Shown: positions 52,012 to 60,697, counted from the stretch's first letter. The stretch is DNA of 64,000 bases from Massilia agri (GCF_024753255.1 NZ_JANUHA010000012.1:98520-162519); one strand, 5' to 3'. Made by a program: numbers and translations. The notes: generated from the sequence alone by a model not told the origin.

Positions 52012-53802
52012 TTAGAACAGGTCTGCGTCCATGGCCAGCAGGTTCGCCGAACCCGAACGTGCCTGGCGGATCAGCATCGCGGTTTCCGGGTACAGGCGGG
52101 CGAAGTAGAAGCGCGCGGTGTGCAGCTTGGCTTCGTAGAACTTGTCGCCCGAATCCTTCTTGGCCAGCGCGATCTTCGCCATCTGGGCGAAGAAGTAGCT
52201 GAACACCAGGTGGCCCACGACGCGCAGGTAAGGCACGGCGGCGGCGCCGACTTCGTCCGGGTTCTGGAAGGCCTTCATGCCGATTTCCATGGTCAGCTTG
52301 GTGACCTTCTCGCCCAGTTCGCCCAGCGGGGTCACGAATTCGGACATCGACTCGTCCAGGCCGTTCTCTTCCACGAAGGACTTGATCTTCTCGCCGAAGG
52401 CGCGCAGCTTGGCGCCGTTGTCCATCAGGATCTTACGGCCCAGCAGGTCCAGCGACTGCACGGTGTTGGTGCCTTCGTAGATCATGTTGATGCGGGCATC
52501 GCGCACGTACTGCTCCATGCCCCACTCGCTGATGTAGCCGTGGCCGCCGTAGACCTGCATCGCTTCCGAGGTCGCGATCCAGCCGTTGTCGGTGATGAAG
52601 GCCTTGACGATCGGGGTCAAGAGCGCGACTTCGCCGGCGGCTTCCTTGCGCACTTCCTCGTCCGGGTGGTTCAGTTCACGGTCGATCTGCAGCGCGATGT
52701 AGGAGGTCAGCGCGCGTGCGCCTTCGGCGAAGGCCTTGGCCGTCAAGAGCATGCGGCGCACATCCGGGTGCACGATGATCGGGTCGGCCGGCTTGCTAGG
52801 GTCCTTCGGGCCCGACAGGCTGCGCATCTGGATGCGGTCCTTCGCATACACCAGCGCGTTCTGGTAGGCGACTTCGGTCAGGCCCAGCGACTGCATGCCG
52901 ACGCCCAGGCGGGCGGCGTTCATGAACACGAACATCGCCTGCAGGCCCTTGTGCGGCTGGCCGATCAGGGTGCCGATCGCGCCGTCCAGGTTCATCTGGC
53001 AGGTGGCGTTGCCGTGGATGCCCATCTTCTCTTCGATGGCGCCGCAGGCGATGCCGTTACGCTCGCCCAGCGAGCCGTCGGCGTTGACCTTGAATTTCGG
53101 GACCAAGAACAGCGAGATGCCCTTCGAGCCTTCCGGTGCGTCCGGCAGGCGCGCCAGCACCAGGTGGACGATGTTCTCGGCCATGTCGTGTTCGCCGGCC
53201 GAGATGAAGATCTTCGAGCCGCTGATTGCATAGGTGCCGTCGGCCTGCGGTTCGGCCTTCGAGCGCAGCAGGCCCAGGTCGGTGCCGCAGTGCGCTTCGG
53301 TCAGGCACATGGTGCCGGTCCACTCGCCCGAGACCAGCTTCGGCAGGTACAGCTTCTTCTGCTCGTCGGTGCCGTGCTCCTTCAGGCACTCGTAGGCGCC
53401 GTGCGACAGGCCCGGGTACATGGTCCATGCCTGGTTCGAGGAGTTCAGCATCTCGTAGAACGAGTTGTTCAGCGAAACCGGCAGGCCCTGGCCGCCGTAT
53501 TCCGGATCGCATGCCAGGGCAGCCCAGCCGCCTTCGACATACTGTTTATACGCTTCCTTGAAACCCTTCGGGGTGGTCACGGTCTTGGTGGACGCATCAA
53601 ACGTGCAGCCTTCGCGGTCGCCCGAGTGGTTCAGCGGGAACAGCACTTCCTGCGTGAACTTCGCACCTTCTTCCAGCACCTGGTTGATGATGTCGGCGTC
53701 GATTTCCTGGTAGGCAGGCAGGTTCTTGAACTCTTCGCTGACGTTGAGGAATTCGTGCAGAACGAACTGCATATCCCGGATTGGCGCGACGTACTGACCC
53801 AT
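52012..53802 (-). CDS. Acyl-CoA dehydrogenase, 596-residue C-terminal-domain type
   Basis: A 596-residue FAD enzyme that makes the 2,3-double bond in acyl-CoA. The FAD/substrate motif is MCLTEAHCGTDLGLLRSKAE; the catalytic base Glu is in INMIYEGTNTVQSLDLLGRKIL; AMQVYGGHGYISEWGMEQYVRDARI is the family C-terminal block. The extra C-terminal domain (about 150 residues) is that of the AcdA/DmdC-like subgroup, so it could also act on methylmercaptopropionyl-CoA. Electrons would go to ETF. It is the first enzyme gene of the operon after tetR, with AGGAGAAAA upstream. Confidence 0.9.
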   Translation of the reverse strand: MGQYVAPIRDMQFVLHEFLNVSEEFKNLPAYQEIDADIINQVLEEGAKFTQEVLFPLNHSGDREGCTFDASTKTVTTPKGFKEAYKQYVEGGWAALACDPEYGGQGLPVSLNNSFYEMLNSSNQAWTMYPGLSHGAYECLKEHGTDEQKKLYLPKLVSGEWTGTMCLTEAHCGTDLGLLRSKAEPQADGTYAISGSKIFISAGEHDMAENIVHLVLARLPDAPEGSKGISLFLVPKFKVNADGSLGERNGIACGAIEEKMGIHGNATCQMNLDGAIGTLIGQPHKGLQAMFVFMNAARLGVGMQSLGLTEVAYQNALVYAKDRIQMRSLSGPKDPSKPADPIIVHPDVRRMLLTAKAFAEGARALTSYIALQIDRELNHPDEEVRKEAAGEVALLTPIVKAFITDNGWIATSEAMQVYGGHGYISEWGMEQYVRDARINMIYEGTNTVQSLDLLGRKILMDNGAKLRAFGEKIKSFVEENGLDESMSEFVTPLGELGEKVTKLTMEIGMKAFQNPDEVGAAAVPYLRVVGHLVFSYFFAQMAKIALAKKDSGDKFYEAKLHTARFYFARLYPETAMLIRQARSGSANLLAMDADLF

Positions 53803-53851
53803 GGTTTTCTCCTGAACGAAGGTAAAAGTGTGTTGTGTGACTGGCGGTGCT

Positions 53852-54457
53852 TTATTGCGCCGGCGTGGATGGATTACGATAGTTTTCGATCAGCCGCTCG
53901 AAGCCGCGGCGCGCCCGGTCGACCGAACCGGGCATGCGCAGGAAACGCGCGTCATGGTGCAGGGCCAGGATCAGCCCGTACATCTCGTACACCAGCTGGT
54001 CGGCGTCGGTGTCGGCACGCAGGTGGCCGACCTCGATCGCCTGGCGCGCGCTGCGCTGCAGGGCGCCCTGCCAGGCCTGCACCATCTTGACCAGCTCCTC
54101 GCGGATCGGACCCGGACGGTCGTCGTACTCGACGGCGCCGCTGATGTAGATGCAGCCCGACGCGATCTCGACCGACACCCGCCCCAGCCAGCGGTCGAAC
54201 ATCGACTGCAGGCGCGGCAGGCCGCGCGGCTCGCGCACGCTCGGGAAGAACACTTCCTGCTCGAAGCGGTGGTGGTAGAGCTTGACCACTTCCAGCTGCA
54301 GGTCTTCGCGCGAACCGAAGTGCGCGAACACGCCCGACTTGGACATGTTCATCCGGTCGGCCAGCAAGCCGATGGTCAGGCCCTCGAGGCCATCGCGGCT
54401 GGACAGCTCGAGCGCCACGTCCAGGATCGCTGCCCGCGTGAGTTCGCCCTTGCGCAT
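53852..54457 (-). CDS. TetR-family regulator of the fatty-acid operon
   Basis: A 201-residue TetR regulator. The N-terminal helix-turn-helix is ILDVALELSSRDGLEGLTIGLLADRMNMSKSGVFAHFGSREDLQLEVVKLY; the C-terminal ligand domain is of the TetR_C_6/AcrR-type. It precedes the acyl-CoA dehydrogenase gene by 49 bp on the same strand, and its position suggests that it represses this fatty acid degradation operon and itself, with an acyl-CoA as inducer. That mechanism is inferred from related regulators. Confidence 0.88.
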   Translation of the reverse strand: MRKGELTRAAILDVALELSSRDGLEGLTIGLLADRMNMSKSGVFAHFGSREDLQLEVVKLYHHRFEQEVFFPSVREPRGLPRLQSMFDRWLGRVSVEIASGCIYISGAVEYDDRPGPIREELVKMVQAWQGALQRSARQAIEVGHLRADTDADQLVYEMYGLILALHHDARFLRMPGSVDRARRGFERLIENYRNPSTPAQ

Positions 54458-54502
54458 GAATTTGGCTGACGTAGTAATGACTGCCCCTGAATCGAAAAAA
54501 TC

Positions 54503-54512
54503 CGAACGCTCG
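54503..54512. promoter_or_regulatory. Possible operator of the fad operon
   Basis: CGAACGCTCG (54503-54512) is almost palindromic (CGAnCGnTCG) and lies 45 bp upstream of the tetR start, next to an A/T-rich stretch that could be the promoter. Its symmetry and position suit a TetR dimer. No second copy was seen. Confidence 0.3.
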
Positions 54513-54753
54513 TACTATTATCTACCAGAGTTGAAATGTCAAACGGGAACTTAGAGGCGAGATTCTATTGATGCAAAACAACGGCAGGAGGAGAAAACCG
54601 CCTGCTGGACGTTCCCGGCCGGATGCAGCCCGGACAACGTTGTCGCAGATGTAAAAATACCCCATTTTGGGGCGGCGTGGCGTACGCGGATGGCAAGCAA
54701 GCCAAGAAGTTGCAAGAAATTTTCCTGCCACCCTCCTGGCTTGCTCCGCCGTT

Positions 54754-55998
54754 TCAGCTCGCCAATGCGCGCAGCGCCAGGCCGGTGACATAAGCGCCAT
54801 AGGTACCGAGCGCATAGCCGAGCACCGCCAGCAGCACGCCGACCGGCGCCAACGCCGGATGAAAGGCGCTGGCCACCACCGGGGCCGAGGCCGCGCCGCC
54901 GACATTGGCTTGCGAGCCGACCGCCATGAAGAACAAGGGCGCCCGGATCAGCTTGGCCATCAGGAGCAGCAGGCCGCCATGCACGGCGATCCAGATCAGG
55001 CCCAGCAGGAACAGCCAGGGACGGTCGAGCAGCGCGTTCAGGTCCATTTGCATGCCGATCGTCGCGACCAGCACGTAGAGCATGGCCGAGCCAATGGTCG
55101 AGGCTCCCGCGCCTTCCAGGCTGCGCGCCCGCGTAAAGCTGAGCAGCAGGCCGAAAGTGGTGGCAAACACGACCATCCAGAAGAAGGAGGATGTCAGGCT
55201 GTAATCCTGCAGGCGCCACTCCGAAGGAAGACTTTTGATCCATTCCACCACCGGACCAGTCAGGGCGTGGGACAGGCCAGTCACGCCGATGCCGACCGCC
55301 AGGATCACCATCACATCGGTCAAGGTCGGCATGCGCGCATGGGCCGACTGGTAGGTTTCGATGCGCGTCTTCAGGTCATTGATCGCGCTCAGGTCGGCGC
55401 CCGTCCAACGGTCGAAAACTTGGGCGCGCCCCGCCAGGAACAGCAGCACGGCCGTCCACACATTGGCCACCAGCACGTCGACGGCGACAAACTGTCCGAA
55501 CACATTGGCATCGACCTCGAACACCTCTTTCATGGCGGCCTGGTTGGCGCCGCCGCCGATCCAGGCGCCGGTGATGGTGGTCATGCCACGCCAGGTTTCT
55601 CCCGCCACAGTTTCGGGATGGATGAGACGCATCACCTCGAAAGAAACCAGCGCGCCCAGCATGATGCCCACGGTGCCGGTCAGGAACATCACGACCGCCT
55701 TCGGTCCGAGCCGGACGATGGCGCCGAAATCGATCGCGACGCACAGCAGGACCAGGGCGCTGGGCAGCAGGTAGTCGCGGGCCACTGGATACAGCTTCGA
55801 CAGGCTGCCATCGATGACGCCCAGCGTGTTCAGGATGGCCGGCAGCAGGTAGCACAGCAGCAGCGCCGGTACGTAGGTATAAAAGGACTTCCAGAAACCC
55901 GTCGGGCGGGAAGCGGTCCAGAAGACCAGGCCGAGGATGGCGGCGAGGATGCCGAGCACGACGGCATCATTGGTGACGAGTGGAACAGCTTCTTGCAT
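54754..55998 (-). CDS. DUF819 integral membrane protein
   Basis: A 414-residue polytopic membrane protein of the DUF819 family (YjcL-like), with about ten hydrophobic spans. Start 55998 (MQEAVPLVTNDAVVLG). Signature segments are GAWIGGGANQAAMKEVFEVDANVFGQFVAVDVLVANVWTAVLLFLAG and the C-terminal VGSQANVGGAASAPVVASAFHPALAPVGVLLAVLGYALGTYGAYVTG. These paired GG-rich helices suggest a transporter of the sodium/solute or sulfate type, but no substrate is proven. The ribosome site is weak. It stands alone, next to the RAYT element. Confidence 0.88.
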   Translation of the reverse strand: MQEAVPLVTNDAVVLGILAAILGLVFWTASRPTGFWKSFYTYVPALLLCYLLPAILNTLGVIDGSLSKLYPVARDYLLPSALVLLCVAIDFGAIVRLGPKAVVMFLTGTVGIMLGALVSFEVMRLIHPETVAGETWRGMTTITGAWIGGGANQAAMKEVFEVDANVFGQFVAVDVLVANVWTAVLLFLAGRAQVFDRWTGADLSAINDLKTRIETYQSAHARMPTLTDVMVILAVGIGVTGLSHALTGPVVEWIKSLPSEWRLQDYSLTSSFFWMVVFATTFGLLLSFTRARSLEGAGASTIGSAMLYVLVATIGMQMDLNALLDRPWLFLLGLIWIAVHGGLLLLMAKLIRAPLFFMAVGSQANVGGAASAPVVASAFHPALAPVGVLLAVLGYALGTYGAYVTGLALRALAS

Positions 55999-56100
55999 GA
56001 ATGGGCGCCTGGAAAAGTGATCCAGGCATTCACGTCGCATATGCGGAATGCCTGGCGGGAGCCTTACGGCCAGGAAATCCGCATTCTACCGGTGTCAGGT

Positions 56101-56132
56101 CAAAACCTGGGTGTCACAAAACCTGGGTGTCA
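56101..56132. repeat. Tandem 16-bp repeat at the left end of the RAYT element
   Basis: CAAAACCTGGGTGTCA occurs twice without a gap (56101-56116 and 56117-56132), preceded by a third GGTGTCA (56091-56097). The last copy runs into the left 26-bp terminal repeat (56126). GTGTCAGG and CCTGACAC motifs also recur at the right end, so these repeats look like partial copies of one REP unit. Confidence 0.8.
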
Positions 56133-57149
56133 GGTCTGACATTCGGACACGATCTCAACCGTAGTGCACTTTCTTCCGACAGCTTGAAGCACTTGGAAGT
56201 CTTCCCGATGGGCGCCTGCGCAATCTCAGCCTGAACAAAAATATGTTCAGTACCTTACCAGCATGACAAGACCAATCAGACTCGAATTTCCCGGCGCTCT
56301 TTACCATGTCACATCACGAGGCAATCGAGGTCAGCCAATCTATCGCCATGATGCTGATCGCTACGCATGGCTGAACATTCTTGATCAGGTGTGCAAGCGA
56401 CATCATTTCGTCATCCACAGCTTTTGCCAGATGACGAATCACTATCATTTGCTGATCGAAACTGCGGAAGCAAATCTCTCCCGGGGAATGCGCCAGCTGA
56501 ACGGACATTACGCGCAGCTCATCAGTCGTCGATACGAGCTTGTGGGACATCTATTCCAGGGACGCTACAAAGCCATCCTGGTGCAGAAGGAAAGCCATCT
56601 CCTGGAAGTAAGCCGTTACATCGTCTTGAATCCGATCCGCGCCAACATGGTTTCATCTCTGGACGAATGGCCCTGGACCAGCCACCACTTTCTCATCGGC
56701 GCGCGCCACCCGCCCGAGTGGCTCAAGCGTGACTGGCTGCTCAGTCAATTCGGTACGACACAGGCCGATGCCATCGCCGCCTACCAGGCCTTCGTTCAGG
56801 CCGGCCTTGGTCAGGCGAGTCCGCTTGCGGCCACCCGTCATGGAGTCCTATTGGGCAACGACGACTTTGTTTCGACCCATCAGCAATTGCAATGGGCCGA
56901 AGAGTTTGCCGAGGCGGCCAGGATCGAGCGCCAAGCAGTCACCCTGACACTGGCCGACTACCAGACCAGATATGCTGACAGAGACGAAGCGATGGCCCGG
57001 GCTTACCTCTCGACGGCCTTCACGATGCCGCAAATTGCACAGGCCTTCGATGTATCGACCAAGACAGTCAGCCGAGCGGTTGCTGCGTTCGAAAGGCCGA
57101 TAAAGCAGGCTTAAAGAAGAGCCCGTGTCCGAATGTCAGACCTGACACC
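56126..57149. mobile_element. RAYT transposase enclosed by perfect inverted REP sequences
   Basis: A single-gene unit: the left terminal repeat 56126-56151 and right terminal repeat 57124-57149 are exact reverse complements over 26 bases, starting GGTGTCAGGTCTGACATTCG and ending CGGACACG on the left. They flank a Y1-family transposase (56263-57114) like the REP pairs around RAYT genes. It inserts between a DUF819 gene and hslR. The left end carries extra tandem copies of the REP half. Confidence 0.88.
56263..57114 (+). CDS. REP-associated tyrosine transposase (RAYT)
   Basis: A 283-residue transposase of the Y1_Tnp/IS200-like RAYT class. N-terminal part: FPGALYHVTSRGNRGQPIYRHDADR. The metal-binding His-hydrophobic-His is His60-Tyr61-His62 in QMTNHYHLLIETAE. 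The candidate catalytic Tyr lies in LNGHYAQLISRRYELVGHLFQGRYKAILV. Residues 245-275 form a helix-turn-helix (TMPQIAQAFDVSTKTVSRAVAAFE), an extension common in some RAYTs. The enzyme cuts single-stranded REP DNA; RAYTs are single-copy domesticated genes in many bacteria. Flanked by a perfect inverted repeat. Confidence 0.93.
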   Translation: MTRPIRLEFPGALYHVTSRGNRGQPIYRHDADRYAWLNILDQVCKRHHFVIHSFCQMTNHYHLLIETAEANLSRGMRQLNGHYAQLISRRYELVGHLFQGRYKAILVQKESHLLEVSRYIVLNPIRANMVSSLDEWPWTSHHFLIGARHPPEWLKRDWLLSQFGTTQADAIAAYQAFVQAGLGQASPLAATRHGVLLGNDDFVSTHQQLQWAEEFAEAARIERQAVTLTLADYQTRYADRDEAMARAYLSTAFTMPQIAQAFDVSTKTVSRAVAAFERPIKQA

Positions 57150-57166
57150 AGGGGTTGGAGGTGGGC

Positions 57167-57550
<384 letters not shown>

Positions 57551-57570
57551 GGTGTTCCTGTTACTTCCTT

Positions 57571-58731
57571 TTATGCATAGCCGATCGCGAAGATCCGCAT
57601 GATCAGTTTATACACCATGTAGGCCGCCCCATAACTCGCGCGGCGCAGCCAGCCGATGTGGGCGAATTCCTCGGCGCGCACGGGCACGCCGTCAAGGATG
57701 GCGCGTTCGATATGGGCGCGCATGGTGGCGGCGAAGCGTTCGTCCAGCACCACGACATTGGCCTCCTGATTCAGGAACAGGGACAGGCCGTCGCAGTTGC
57801 TCGAGCCAACCGTCGCCCAGTCGTCGTCGACCACCGCGACCTTGGCGTGCAGCTGGGTCTTGCGATACTCGACCACCTTGATGCCATCGGCCAGCAGCTT
57901 GGGATAGAAGGAATGCGCCACCGCATCCTGTATATGGAACTCACCCACGCCAATTAAAAGGGTCACTTGCACGCCGCGCCGCGCCGCGTGCGCCAGCGCC
58001 TTGCGGAACTTGCGGCCCGGGGCGAAGTACGGGGTGGCCAGCAGCACGCTGTGCTTCGCGCGCCCCAGGGCCTGCAGGTAGGCGCGCTGGATGGTGGAAC
58101 GGTTGCGCAGGTTGTCGCGCACCACGAAGGCGGCGCGCGCCGGGTATTTGCAGGTCTGCGGCGGTTCCTTGCGCATTTCCTTGAACAGCTCGATGCGCTG
58201 CTTGAGCTTCAGGCGTCCCGCGCGCAGCCACTGGCCCTGGGCCTCGTCATGGATCTGGGCGACGAGCGGCCCGCGGACCTGCACCGTGAAGTCCCAGCGC
58301 GGCGCCGCCAGGCGCTGGTGGGCGGCGTGGTCGCACAGCCAGTCGTCGTTGACGTTGATGCCGCCCACGAAAGCGACCGTGCGGTCGACCACGGCGATCT
58401 TGCGGTGCGAGCGGGCGATGCCGCGCTTGCACCAGGGGTTGAAGACGCGGTACTGCACGCCGGCCTGGGCGAAAATCGCCCCCAGACGCTGGGACGGGCC
58501 GTGCTCGGTGCCGATCCAGTCGACCAGCACGCGTACCTTCACGCCGCGCTGCGCCGCGCGGATCAGGGCGTCGCGGACCATGTCGCCGGTCGGGTCCTCG
58601 GCGAAGATATAGGTTTCGAACAGGACGTCGTACTGGGCCGCATCGAGCGCGGCAATGAGCGCCGGGAAGAAGGCGGTGCCGCTTTCCAGCAGGGTGACGT
58701 CGTTGTCGTCTACGAAGCTGACGTGGCGCAT
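57571..58731 (-). CDS. clsB: Cardiolipin synthase B
   Basis: A 386-residue phospholipase D-fold enzyme that joins phosphatidylglycerol units into cardiolipin. The first HKD motif is His109/Lys111/Asp116 (SHRKIAVVDRTVAFVGGINVND), the second is His295/Lys297/Asp302 (LHAKVAVVDDDWATVGSSNCDGLSLFLNQEAN). An amphipathic C-terminus (SYGAAYMVYKLIMRIFAIGYA) probably attaches it to the inner membrane. Upstream is an EEP-family gene, the same order as E. coli ybhP-ybhO(clsB). Confidence 0.93.
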   Translation of the reverse strand: MRHVSFVDDNDVTLLESGTAFFPALIAALDAAQYDVLFETYIFAEDPTGDMVRDALIRAAQRGVKVRVLVDWIGTEHGPSQRLGAIFAQAGVQYRVFNPWCKRGIARSHRKIAVVDRTVAFVGGINVNDDWLCDHAAHQRLAAPRWDFTVQVRGPLVAQIHDEAQGQWLRAGRLKLKQRIELFKEMRKEPPQTCKYPARAAFVVRDNLRNRSTIQRAYLQALGRAKHSVLLATPYFAPGRKFRKALAHAARRGVQVTLLIGVGEFHIQDAVAHSFYPKLLADGIKVVEYRKTQLHAKVAVVDDDWATVGSSNCDGLSLFLNQEANVVVLDERFAATMRAHIERAILDGVPVRAEEFAHIGWLRRASYGAAYMVYKLIMRIFAIGYA

Positions 58732-58746
58732 GGGCGCTGCCGGGCG

Positions 58747-59556
58747 CTAACCGAGCTGCAGTTCCGCCACGATGGGTGCGTGGTCGGACAGCTTGGCCCA
58801 CAGGGGCCCGTGCATCACCTGCGCGTTGTCGACCTTGAAGCCGCGCACGTAGATGCGGTCGAGGCGGAACCAGGGCAGCATCGCCGGGAAGGTGCGCGCC
58901 GGGGCCAGGCGCGGCTGGCGGCCGGCCGAGCTGCGCACCATGTCGCCGAGGGCCGATTTCGGCCCCAGCTCGTCGAATACCTCGACGACGCCGAGCGCGT
59001 TGCGCAGGCGGTCGCTCAGGGTATTGCGCCAATCGTTGAAGTCGCCGGCGATGATGACGGGTTCGCCTTCGGACGATGCATTGACGGCCTCGATCAGGGC
59101 GGCAGTCTGGCGTCCGCGGCTGCCTTCGAAGAGGCCCAGGTGGACCACGTAGCAGTGGATCTTGCCTGCAGGCGTCTCGAGCACGCAGTGCAGGATGCCG
59201 CGCTGCTCGTAGGCGTGGTCGGAGACGTCGTGGTTATGGGAATTCTCGATAGCGAAACAGCTCAGCAGCGCATTGCCGTGGTGGCCGTGGTCGTAGACCG
59301 CGTTCATGCCGTAGGCGCTGTGGTGCTTTTCGCCTTTGAAATAATCGTACTGTGCCGTTTCGGGCCAGTGCCGGTGCGCATGCTCTTCCTTGCCATAACG
59401 GGCCTGGAAGCGATCATGCCTGCCCTGCACTTCCTGCAGGAACACGATGTCGGCGTGGAATTCGGCGATTGCTTTCTTCAGGGCGATCACCCGGGGCGTA
59501 CTGCGCAATGACGAGACGCCCTTGTGAATGTTGTAGGTAGCCACACGAATTTTCAT
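58747..59556 (-). CDS. Endonuclease/exonuclease/phosphatase family protein (YbhP-like)
   Basis: A 269-residue EEP-fold hydrolase. Motifs: VATYNIHKG (Asn), IVFLQEVQ (metal-binding Glu), HCYVVHLGLFEGSRGRQ (His), PVIIAGDFNDWRN (Asp and Asn) and the terminal catalytic His in LSDHAPIVAELQL. It is a metal-dependent phosphodiesterase of YbhP type, paired with ClsB 15 bp downstream. The substrate (lipid phosphodiester or nucleic acid) is not known. Confidence 0.9.
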   Translation of the reverse strand: MKIRVATYNIHKGVSSLRSTPRVIALKKAIAEFHADIVFLQEVQGRHDRFQARYGKEEHAHRHWPETAQYDYFKGEKHHSAYGMNAVYDHGHHGNALLSCFAIENSHNHDVSDHAYEQRGILHCVLETPAGKIHCYVVHLGLFEGSRGRQTAALIEAVNASSEGEPVIIAGDFNDWRNTLSDRLRNALGVVEVFDELGPKSALGDMVRSSAGRQPRLAPARTFPAMLPWFRLDRIYVRGFKVDNAQVMHGPLWAKLSDHAPIVAELQLG

Positions 59557-59654
59557 GGGAACATTCTAACCGCATCGGGCGGTTGTCCTCGTGGAACGAG
59601 GCCCAATTGTGCGCTGCCGGGTGATCTGGTGCGGGCCTTGGCCCGCTGGGGGCG

Positions 59655-59858
59655 TCAGCTGAAGGCGAGCGCCTGGCTGTTGATGGCTTCGTGGCCGCTG
59701 ACCATCATGCGGCGCGGGCGTTGCGATGCACGGGTCACGTCATCGTTGGAGCCCAAAGGTCCGGACAAGCGCAGGCCATTCGACAGGTCGACGTGGAGGC
59801 AGCCATTACCAATGCTGATTTCCTTGACCATGTCGTCGAACTTCAGGTGTTGGTCCAT
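59655..59858 (-). CDS. Small protein with its own promoter
   Basis: A 67-residue protein (MDQHLKFDDMVKEISIGNGCLHVDLSNGLRLSGPLGSNDDVTRASQRPRRMMVSGHEAINSQALAFS). It starts at ATG 59858 after GGGAGAAAG. A strong promoter (59921-59949) lies upstream. No domain is recognised: the first half looks like a small beta-meander, the second half is basic and unstructured. It is real by its signals rather than by homology. The regulatory sequence suggests stress or growth-phase control. Confidence 0.65.
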   Translation of the reverse strand: MDQHLKFDDMVKEISIGNGCLHVDLSNGLRLSGPLGSNDDVTRASQRPRRMMVSGHEAINSQALAFS

Positions 59859-59920
59859 TGTCTTTCTCCCAGATGTCTAGTTAGAGTTCCGCCGCGAAAT
59901 AATTGCACGCGACTCGGTGG

Positions 59921-59949
59921 ACGATATTCTGAACAGTTCGCCCTGTCAA
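59921..59949 (-). promoter_or_regulatory. Sigma-70 promoter of the small-protein gene
   Basis: Reading leftwards: -35 TTGACA (59949-59944, perfect), a 17-bp spacer, -10 TATCGT (59926-59921). Transcription would begin near 59914, leaving a leader of about 55 bases before the ATG at 59858. The perfect -35 and ideal spacing make this the most convincing promoter in the window. Confidence 0.65.
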
Positions 59950-60003
59950 ACGACGAATCTATCGTGCAGATAGGAAATTGTCTAATTTCATTTGGTTACA
60001 AAT

Positions 60004-60025
60004 TGTGACAGAAACGCTTGTCACA
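60004..60025. promoter_or_regulatory. Operator-like inverted repeat
   Basis: TGTGACA (60004-60010) and TGTCACA (60019-60025) are perfect 7-bp arms with an 8-base spacer. It is about 80 bases upstream of the likely start point of the 67-residue gene. The half-sites resemble the CRP/FNR consensus TGTGA...TCACA, but the spacing (12 instead of 6) does not fit CRP. A dimeric activator of another family is more likely. Confidence 0.4.
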
Positions 60026-60116
60026 GTTAAACTTTCATAGGGAAAAGCGACAAATCCTTACAAATTGGGCGCGCACAAGGTGCGCTCACGCACGGAATAA
60101 AGTAGTGAATTTGTCT

Positions 60117-60145
60117 ATCTCAACAGGGAGAAAAAAAGTTGAGAT
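60117..60145. other. Hairpin with an A-rich loop and embedded purine-rich site
   Basis: ATCTCAAC (60117-60124) and GTTGAGAT (60138-60145) pair perfectly over 8 bp; the 13-base loop is AGGGAGAAAAAAA, which resembles a ribosome site. Rightwards, ATG 60143-60145 would open only an 11-residue peptide (MLQRRYRNISL). The role is unknown; it may be transcribed from either strand. Confidence 0.4.
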
Positions 60146-60204
60146 GTTGCAGCGTCGATACAGGAATATTTCTCTTTAGAATCAGTTACTTATAGTAAAT
60201 TATC

Positions 60205-60237
60205 AAAGAGAGTGAGCAGACTACAAACACCTGCTCA
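60205..60237 (-). terminator. Probable nudB terminator
   Basis: TGAGCAG (60213-60219) and CTGCTCA (60231-60237) form a perfect 7-bp stem around an 11-base loop. The upstream arm includes the nudB stop. In the nudB direction it is followed by CTCTCTTTGATAATTT, a weak U-rich tail, so termination may be partial. Confidence 0.55.
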
Positions 60238-60690
60238 GCTGTATCCGGCATGGCGCGGCAGTTGCAGGATGGCTTCCGCATTCGAGGACGAGAAACAGCG
60301 GTCGGCGGCCTCCAGCCAGGGTAGCCAGGCATACCGCAAGTGTTCGCGCGGGCTCAGAATAATCGGGATGTCGCGCGGCACGCAGACGGAGAAAATATGC
60401 TCCGTATTGTGGGTGACGCCCGGGGCGTAGCGGTGGCGCCAGACCGGGTAGATCTCGTAGACATTGGAGAGCTGCCAGTCGTGCAGGCGGATCGTTTCGC
60501 CATCGGCGACGATGCCGGTTTCCTCGAACAGTTCGCGCGTGGCGGCCTGGATCAGGGGTTCGTCGAGGGCGTCGAGCGAGCCGGTGACGGATTGCCAGAA
60601 ACCCGGGCGGTCGGCGCGTTCGATGAGCAGGACTTCCATCTCGGAAGTATGGATGACGACGAGGACCGATTCGGGGATCTTGTGGGGCAT
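60235..60690 (-). CDS. nudB: Dihydroneopterin triphosphate diphosphatase (Nudix)
   Basis: A 151-residue Nudix hydrolase that removes pyrophosphate from dihydroneopterin triphosphate in folate synthesis. The Nudix box is GSLDALDEPLIQAATRELFEETGI from Gly37 (with one residue more than the strict spacing before the first Glu). Flanking segments SVLVVIHTSEMEVLLIERADRPGFWQSVTGSLD are typical of NudB of betaproteobacteria. It is downstream of aspS but separated by a terminator, so it is probably independently transcribed or only partly co-transcribed. Confidence 0.9.
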   Translation of the reverse strand: MPHKIPESVLVVIHTSEMEVLLIERADRPGFWQSVTGSLDALDEPLIQAATRELFEETGIVADGETIRLHDWQLSNVYEIYPVWRHRYAPGVTHNTEHIFSVCVPRDIPIILSPREHLRYAWLPWLEAADRCFSSSNAEAILQLPRHAGYS

Positions 60691-60697
60691 GGGCCAG

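Larger units (their letters stand above)
59859..60234. other. Non-coding region between nudB and the small-protein gene
   Basis: About 375 bases, low in GC, with no gene. It contains the nudB terminator (60205-60237), a short dyad GCGCAC/GTGCGC (60071-60085), the hairpin ATCTCAAC/GTTGAGAT (60117-60145), the operator-like repeat TGTGACA/TGTCACA (60004-60025) and the promoter of the 67-residue gene (59921-59949). Confidence 0.7.

Noticed and set aside
60004..60025. A possible CRP site
   Set aside because: The half-sites fit TGTGA/TCACA but the spacing is 12, not 6, so CRP is unlikely.
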